From Wolfiporia cocos (Eukaryota > Basidiomycota > Agaricomycetes > Polyporales > Phaeolaceae): a stretch of 64,000 nt of DNA. The DNA is taken from NCBI GenBank assembly GCA_029448655.1, contig JACCLO010000002.1:3100001-3164000 (forward strand), written 5' to 3'. Both the position numbers and the translations under genes were made by a program. Under the pieces are notes generated by a model. It was not told where the DNA came from. It did no database searches and was given only the letters and a program-made list of their open reading frames with translations. Numbering within the stretch: the first letter of the stretch is position 1; each line of letters begins with the position of its first letter. Shown here one piece after another: positions 57,694 to 64,000 of this stretch.

Positions 57694-60051
57694 TTACACT
57701 GTAATGGTGGAGTTGGTACCCAGCGGCTGCGTCAACAAGTAGAATGGCTCCAACTGGTCGCAAGTCACATATAGACCATCCTCGAGTTCAGTTACCGGTG
57801 ACAGAGCAAAGACCGCGGGGCATGAGAAAGCAATCCTCTTAGCCTCTTCCGCTGTATCCATGACAGCACTCTCCGCCGCAGCTACGGGGAACATCATAGG
57901 CTTGAGTCCAACCTCGCGCTTGTGCGTGGAATGCGCAGCGGGCGAATTAGGGAGGGCACTGGTCTGGTCATAGAACCAGAATGGCGTGCTCTTGTAGTTG
58001 CTCTCTTGCTTCTGTAAGAACGCAGCATACTTCCCGGTTGGATCTCCGTAGGCCGCAGCGACTGCGGCGACATGCGGAAAGATGTCTGAGACGTCTTCGC
58101 CCTTCGGATTGAGAGCCATTGTGTAGTCGAGAGCGGTTTGGATGGTTGCACCGTACTTAGACTTGGCATTCCACAGGTTCACACCAAGCTGATCGCCGAG
58201 CTTAGCATTGGTCTGAATAGAGATGATCAGGCAATTGACAGGGAATGCATCTTCGATACGTACGATCATCGCCTCGAGATTGAAGCACCTGTAGTGGTAC
58301 GGTCTTGTCCGAACCGCTTCGAACGGTTGCTCTCCAGATGCAGCTATTTGGTCCAAGTATTGGTGCGAGAAATAGTCCTGAAGAGCTGCGGTCGCGCCCT
58401 GCGTGTCTCCCACATACACCTTTGCAGCGGCAAGCTGGTTGACATAGAAGGTATAATGGTTGCTGCAGGTTAGAGACATGTAGGTCAATGGTACGTTCTA
58501 TATGCATGACCCGAAACTCACTTCGCTTTCGAAGCAACTTGTTTACCAATGTCACTGGTCTGGAGCCAAGAGATGTACTGATTCATCCAACTCATCATCG
58601 CTTTGTCCCTCGCCGAGGTCCAGTCAGCGCTTCCGGCAGCCTTGAGCAGATTTATACCGTTGACAACCTTCACAAGCCCACGCAGATCTAGCACGCCTGT
58701 GAACGTGCCTACTTGGTGGTCCTTTCCTGGACCGCGCACCATCTGCCCAAAGTTCATGTTGGGGTGCATGCCGGTCTTCGACGATAGGAAAAACGCGTCG
58801 ATGAAGGAGGCCGCATTTTGGGAGTACGTGCCGGTCTTGGTCAATGCATAAGCGACGCTATTGTACAGCACTGACTGGGACATGCTGACCACCGCTGGCG
58901 AGTCAGGCAGGGTGCGTACGTCCGGGTTCACTTTGCCATCATGGACTACGTAAGGGCACGTAGTCCAGGCTGGGACCAGTGCACAGTGCTCAGCAACTAT
59001 CAGATGAGGCATCATGAGATCGACGTACTTGCACTCGGAGCGAGGGACTTAGTGGGAGATGGCGTGCACGACGACTTTGCTTTGCCAGTTTGAGTCTTTG
59101 CGGGGGCCTGCGCAGGAGCAGGGGTTCCTTGAATAGTACCAACGGAACTCGACGAACCGCTTATAGGAAGTAATGGCTGGGATACATTGACAGTCGGTGT
59201 GGGAACTGCTGAAATGTCGCTGGTCGGTAGGTCATCGCGCTGGGCCACGTCCTGCGCATCTACGGCGGTACCTCCTGTTTCTTGTGAGGATGTATCCGCT
59301 TCTCGAATAATTCCAGTCGGGTCGGCGTATTCCAACGCCGCGCGTCGGAGCTTGCGCATTCTACGGTGAGATCCAAAAACGCCGTGACTCCGTCGCGAGC
59401 TGTGGTCGCGAACGAAGATGACTGCTTCGGCATCTTGGACTACGTCGGAGTTGTCATCGTCCGAGCCGCCATCCTCATACGGGTCGGAACCATCGCTATC
59501 GGAATCAGACCCGTCATCTGGATCGCCCCCCGGGTCATCGTCTGTGCCGTTTCCGCTTGCGCTGGGGTTCGACAGATGTGTTGTCCCTTTGGTGCACCAG
59601 TTGCAGTCGGGCCAATGACTATTGGCTCATCAGCCTACGCTTGATCTGAAAGTTCTCGAATGCGTACTAAGGCGCCCAGCTCAAATAGTCATGCATATCT
59701 CCACTAGGAGGTGCCACTGCACCCTTATCCACCACAGCTTCGAGGCTGATTCAGTGCAATGGGGCGTCGTCATAGAATATGACTTACTCCACGGGCCAGA
59801 CTTTGTGGAACTGCTTGCACTTTGAATAATGCCCTGGCGTGCACTAGCAGTGTTCCCAGATGCACTACTACCGGTTTGTTTCAGCACATATTGGACATTG
59901 ACCCAGTCATTAGGATCAGCTGTAGCGAATGATAGATGATGAGAAATGATCCCCTCAAGATGCTTGGACACTCACCTAGTACAAGAGAGGCCGTCCCTGC
60001 CAGAAGCAAGCATAGAGGAATGTGGGCGATATATCTCCGGTATTCAGCCAT
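57694..60051 (-). CDS. Secreted alginate-lyase-family protein (PF05426-like) with large inserted linker
   Basis: Begins with a signal-peptide-like MAEYRRYIAHIPLCLLLAGTA. The spliced N-terminal part has ADPNDWVNVQYVL, GDMHDYLSWAPY-HWPDCNWC (joined across an intron at about 59640-59690). After an insert of about 200 residues rich in Asp, Ser, Gly and Pro comes the main toroid: CPYVVHDGKVNPDVR, MSQSVLYNSVAYALT, KTGMHPNMNFGQMVRG, NHYTFYVNQLAAAKVY, EQPFEAVRTRPYHYRCFNLEA and KLGDQLGVNLWNAKSKYG. These are the conserved blocks of the alginate lyase superfamily, including the NHxTFY and RTRPYHY catalytic-type segments. Fungal substrates are not established; uronic-acid polysaccharide is inference. The ATG at 60051 is divergent from TFIIIA. 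Confidence 0.88.
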
Positions 60052-60549
60052 GTTTTAAAGGACAGTCAGGCGGAAGGAATTAAATCGCGGCGGCTCGCCA
60101 GCAGCTGCTCGCAGAGCTCTCAAGCACAGCTTGTGAGACTTGAAGGGTACAGTGGGCGCGGCTCTACGTATGCGACTATGCTATTTAACCACAAGACTAG
60201 GCTGACAAGCTGACGTCCGGGGCAAAGCTGACACCCCATTTCAGCTTGGTCTGATCACGGCGGCTGGAAGCCTAGCGTAGGTTGAGGTGGCTCAGGCTTC
60301 ATAATATGGTTGTCTTATTTACGTCTATGGCGTAGCAACTTTTGCTTCGTACGAGCAATGAGGCCAGCGCAGGGTACCAGTGTAGAGGATGAACGCGGTT
60401 GCGACTCAAGCCAAGGTTGGCGCCCGGTCGCGACGCGCGTATCACGTGTAGCGCGTATCGCGTAGACGCGTAGTATCAGCGGGCGTCTACATTTTTGCGA
60501 GGGAACTTGTCGAGCTGCTCTCGTCGGCAACACCAACATCCTTCTGGTC
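60052..60549. promoter_or_regulatory. Divergent promoter region (alginate-lyase-family / TFIIIA)
   Basis: About 500 bp between opposing start codons. A cluster of ACGCG/CGCGT units at 60428-60480 stands out (several CGCGTA repeats within 50 bp upstream of TFIIIA) and could be a factor-binding array; MCB-like elements share the ACGCG core. Confidence 0.4.
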
Positions 60550-62243
60550 ATGGATCCTGTACATGAAAGCACCACGACTGTAGTCACCGGAAAGCGCAAA
60601 CGAGCCCTCGTCTTGCGGATATCATCCTCGCCGTCGCCCAGCATCGACGCACCTGTCGTCCAGAACCCTCCTGCATCTCCCCAGGGAGGGTCGTCGAGAG
60701 ACGTTGCTAAGCCCAGGAACAAACGGTATAGGTGTGAGTTTGAGGGGTGCGAAAAAGCGTACACCAAGCCTTCACGCTTAGCAGAGCACCAGAGGTCGCA
60801 CACAGGAGACGTAAGTACTTGTTCTCGATCAATACGAGCCATCGGTAGCTGAGACGTCAACATGACACCAGAGGCCGTTTGTCTGCTCTGTATGCAAGAA
60901 ATCTTACCTTCGTGACAGCCACTTGCAGGCTCACGCGCGAACGCATTTGCCAGCGTCTGCGAGGCAGTTTGTATGCGAAGAGCCTGGATGCGGAAAGCGG
61001 TTTTGGACATCGCAACATCTCCGGGCGCATTCAAAGCTTCATACCGGCGAGAAGCTTTTCAAGGTGGATTGTTTCCACGTGCAGCGTAATCGCAGCCAAG
61101 TTCACACGTCATGTTGCAGTGCAATGAGCCCTCTTGCGATGCTGCATTCTCCAAACACCACCAGCTAAGGGAACATATCTGTACAGTCCATGCATATCCT
61201 GGTACAAAACCGTACCGTTGCGAACATGACGGCTGTACGAAGTCGTTCGCTACGAATCAGGCATTGCGCACTCATGTCAAAACACATGATGGTGAGCACC
61301 ATACTACCGCGTCCTGATATCTATGTGCTCATGTCCGATTAGACAAACGCTATACTTGTGCTCACCAGTCGTGCATACCTACCGCAGACGGATCGCTTGC
61401 ATATTTTGCCACTTGGTCTGCACTTCAGCATCACATGCGCACGGCGCATCCTCCGACGTGTCCTTATGCGTCCTGTAACGGCAAGACATTTACCACGCGC
61501 GGGCACCTTCGCGCGCATTTGAAAACACACGCCGAGCGCGACTTGGAAGTGGAGCTGGATAACGCTGTCTATGGGTCAGCTAGAGAAGACGACGACGAGC
61601 CGCTGCGCAAGCGTCGGAGAGGCGGCGAGATTGGTTTGGACTGGGTCTGCCAGGAACCGGGCTGTGGAAAGGAATTCAAGTCGGTGAGTTCATGGCTTCG
61701 ATTGGCCGGCCAGTCATACCTGATGCTGTACGCACGTATTAGAAATTCGCGTTGAACACGCATCACAACGTCAAGCATCTCGGTCGTCGAGATTTTGTTT
61801 GTCCAGAGCCAGATTGCCAGCGTGCCTTCGGCTATAAGCATCTATTGCAACGCCACACTGCGAGATTTCACAATGACGCATCGTCTACTTCCGAGTCCGA
61901 AGCATCTCAAGGAGACGATGAAGACGAGGAGCAGGAGCAACAAACACTGGACATTGACTTCATCACCGGGAACGCATATAGTCTGCGCTCACAGGCACGG
62001 CTCGGCGATACCAAAGTACTTCAATGCCCGCATCCGAACCTGCCCGCGGAGCTTTCGGGGGCGGACACGCCAGTCCCGTCGAGTTCCAGCGCTTCCAGCA
62101 CATGCTGCTATGTGTTCAGTCGTGCGTACGATTTCAAACGGCATCTGCTGTCTGAGCACGGGCTCGAGGTTGAGAGGGAGCGTCTCGATCGTTGGGTCCA
62201 CAATGCGAAAACGCAGAAGCTTGCTGCAAGTGGCACTACATAG
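60550..62243 (+). CDS. Transcription factor IIIA (C2H2 zinc-finger array)
   Basis: TFIIIA binds the internal control region of 5S rRNA genes and starts Pol III complex assembly. It is split by four or more short introns. After splicing there are nine C2H2 fingers in order: YRCEFEGCEKAY, FVCSVCKKSY, FVCEEPGCGKRF, FKCNEPSCDAAF, YRCEHDGCTKSF, YTCAHQSC (with a long loop), CPYASCNGKTF, WVCQEPGCGKEF and FVCPEPDCQRAF. A degenerate tenth finger ends in RAYDFKRHLLSEH. The linker after finger 1 is HTGDRPF and after finger 3 HTGEKLF. A 30-residue acidic/basic insert lies between fingers 7 and 8, as in fungal TFIIIA. Start MDPVHESTTT. Number and spacing of fingers support TFIIIA over other C2H2 proteins. 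Confidence 0.9.
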
Positions 62244-62501
62244 CAGTCTGATAGTTCGCCGCAGTCCATCCTCTTGTTATATATGAGAGTCGCGCTACTA
62301 TTTTGCTATCGATATACTATAGAGGTAATGATCATTGCATTGCGCTGCCTGCCTATGGATGTGGGAATCTCAAGAAATAAGAATACTGCCGCCGGGAGTC
62401 CGTAATGAGACCATGCATAACTACGTGTACGTTGAGAAAATCCGTAATTGACGTGGAACAAATAGAGCAGGTTTCACATGAGACAGTCATATGCATATGT
62501 G

Positions 62502-64000
62502 TCATGAGGAAGAAGTGCTAGGAGACAGTCGCAGAATGCGGAAGGAACTGACCCGCCGCTCGCACAGATAGACATCGTCATCTTTCCTGCCAAGGAACAA
62601 GACCTCTTCCTGCAGACGATCGGAATCCCCGTCGCCTGCATGCGTGAAATCTGACCGGGCGTGCTTAGCAGGCCCCGTGCCTGCCTTCTTCCGATACCCA
62701 CTGCTGTTGGCGGGTGACTTTGATGACAGAGCGAGGTTCGCGGACGACAACGACGAGTAGGAAGGCTGTGACGACAAGGGTGTACCGATCCGCCATACCC
62801 ACGGTCCACGCCTGCTAATGCTAGAGAAGGGTGGCTGGAAGTGAGGGTACACCGTGCGCGAGTGGTCGGCCGGTCGCAGGAGGGCATCGCCGAAGTCTAC
62901 CACCTCGAGTCCACCCTGGCGCATTGCCACAAGGACTGCACGGTTGTCAACGTCAAAGGCCTCCAGCCGCTTGACATCGCCCAATCTGACCGTGGACGGC
63001 GAGAAATCGTCCGGCTCATCGGCACTCCACAGGAACCGTCCCTTCAACACCGACTTGCCCCGAGCATCAACAATCGTTGTGCTATGTCCACCTCGTGAAG
63101 AGTAGAATAGCGCAGGCGGACCGAAATGTCTAGGTTGTGATAGGAGAGAGATGGGAGAGAGCAGGGGCTTCGTTGCATCTGGTGACACCAACGGCTGAGT
63201 AGCAGGTGGCGGAGGCGCAGTCCTGAATGGATGCGTGGGATCGACACACTGGAGTCGTAAATCTCTCAAGAGGATATACTCGCTGTCCTCCTCTCGTCTC
63301 ACAGGCAGATCCGGCGGCAATAGGCCATCCCGGTACCATGCCTGCATCAACGTAGCCTTCCATGGACCTGCACACTCGTTAGACGCGAACAAAGACAGTT
63401 GACCTCGACTCACCGTGGATCACCCCTTTGGGATCGCGGTAGAACCATCTCGACGGCGGCGCGGGCGTAGGTACAGGAAGACCAGGAGGTGAGAACTGCA
63501 CCTGTGACAGATCCGCATTCGGGTCGCCATTCACCTCGGGCTCATGGGTTGATCTATACTCAAGGAAGGAGGTGTAAGTAGGAGGGATGATGTAGTCATC
63601 TGCGATGCTAGCCAGGGGGAAGTTGGGTGCGAACATCAGCTGCTGGAAAGTGGTATAGGGACTATTGTGTGCAGCAGCAAGGGCGAGAAGTTCGTCGGTA
63701 GAGTTGGATATCGAACAGTCAACTTGAGACTGGGAAGCTTCCGCGGATTGCTGAAGGGATCCAGGAGCACTTGATGGTGCACTAGACCCTCCCTCGTTGG
63801 CGGCTGGTACCGTTTGCGCCACAACGGTCACATTGACTTGGGTATCCTCCTCCGTAGCTGCTGTAGCTTCTGCCTCCCCTTCACCCGTCTGCTCAGATCT
63901 GCTCTCACGCGCACGGCGCCGGGCCGCACGACGCTCGGCACGGCCAATCCTGACCTCGCGTACTCTCACTGTGGCTGGCTCGAGGCCGAACACGTTCTGA
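62502..64000 (-). CDS. GYF-domain protein (partial, 5' end beyond the window)
   Basis: Two exons are visible, ending at 62502, with the frame still open and no ATG at the right edge, so the N-terminus is missing. The visible upstream exon has a basic segment (RRAARRRARE) and a disordered Ser/Glu region. The GYF domain spans the intron near 63365-63412: SRWFYRDPKGVIHG-PWKATLMQAWYRDGLLPPDLPVRR. The W-x-Y-x-D and GPW-(M)-x-x-W-Y-x-x-G-x-(L/F) residues that bind proline-rich peptides are present. The C-terminal 280 residues are disordered with a RLGDVKRLEAFDVDN block. Fungal relatives (Smy2/Syh1) work in mRNA and ER-Golgi processes; the specific role here is unknown. Confidence 0.85.

Noticed and set aside
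1..64000. tRNA, rRNA, CRISPR and transposon scan by eye
   Set aside because: No convincing B-box plus acceptor-stem tRNA, no rRNA, no regularly spaced repeats, and no transposase or reverse transcriptase reading frames were found. A covariance-model scan would be needed to exclude small RNA genes.

Overview
The window reads as a chromosome-internal stretch of a basidiomycete, most likely an agaricomycete (mushroom-forming fungus). Genes are dense and broken by many 45-70 nt GT-AG introns, exons can be very short, and several proteins have the form known from this group: two Con-6 proteins, an ARID Swi1-like protein, a full RAP1, and a secreted alginate-lyase-family protein. No bacterial genes, CRISPR arrays, rRNA, convincing tRNA genes or intact transposons were seen. 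All gene models come from reading splice sites by eye. Exon sums were checked for frame wherever exon coordinates are given.

Layout. 1-1160: no confident gene. 1161-2647 (-): G1-type cyclin, preceded by about 3.4 kb without a recognisable gene. 6045-10221 (-): a 4E-T-like eIF4E-binding protein, divergent from a tiny LYR-motif gene (10455-10824, +). 11573-15294 (+): RNA-dependent RNA polymerase copy 1. 15563-16157 (-): SmD2. 16324-18406 (+): Pescadillo/NOP7. 18716-19162 (-): unknown 148-aa protein. 19742-24292 (+): Sec7-PH ARF exchange factor. 24910-27515 (+): unknown disordered protein. 27974-28375 (-) and 29601-30021 (+): divergent Con-6 pair. 30338-31032 (-): RPB8. 31324-33293 (-): tubulin-tyrosine-ligase-like PBY1. 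33444-34648 (+): MMM1. 35598-39316 (-): RdRP copy 2. 39883-41382 (+): CDK11/PITSLRE kinase. 41550-43526 (-): RAP1. 43757-45606 (-): D-2-hydroxyglutarate/D-lactate dehydrogenase. 45836-49007 (+): WD40 protein. 49192-52052 (-): Swi1/ARID. 52345-52926 (+): DUF1764 protein. 54129-56142 (+): arrestin-like. 56376-57466 (-): Rab5. 57694-60051 (-): alginate-lyase-family protein. 60550-62243 (+): TFIIIA. 62502-64000 (-): GYF protein, cut by the right edge.

Most genes are housekeeping: ribosome biogenesis (NOP7), splicing (SmD2), polymerase and Pol III factors (RPB8, TFIIIA), chromatin and telomere (Swi1, RAP1), cell cycle (cyclin, CDK11), membrane traffic (Sec7, Rab5, arrestin), mitochondria (LYRM2-like, MMM1, D2HGDH) and mRNA fate (4E-T, PBY1).

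The most unusual feature is a pair of complete RNAi-type RdRP genes of identical spliced length (1205 codons), in inverted, converging orientation about 20 kb apart. Their cores are almost identical: a 54-nt intron differs at one base. Their N-termini are only about 61% identical over the first 100 residues, and their flanks are more diverged still. This mosaic suggests gene conversion across a long inverted repeat.
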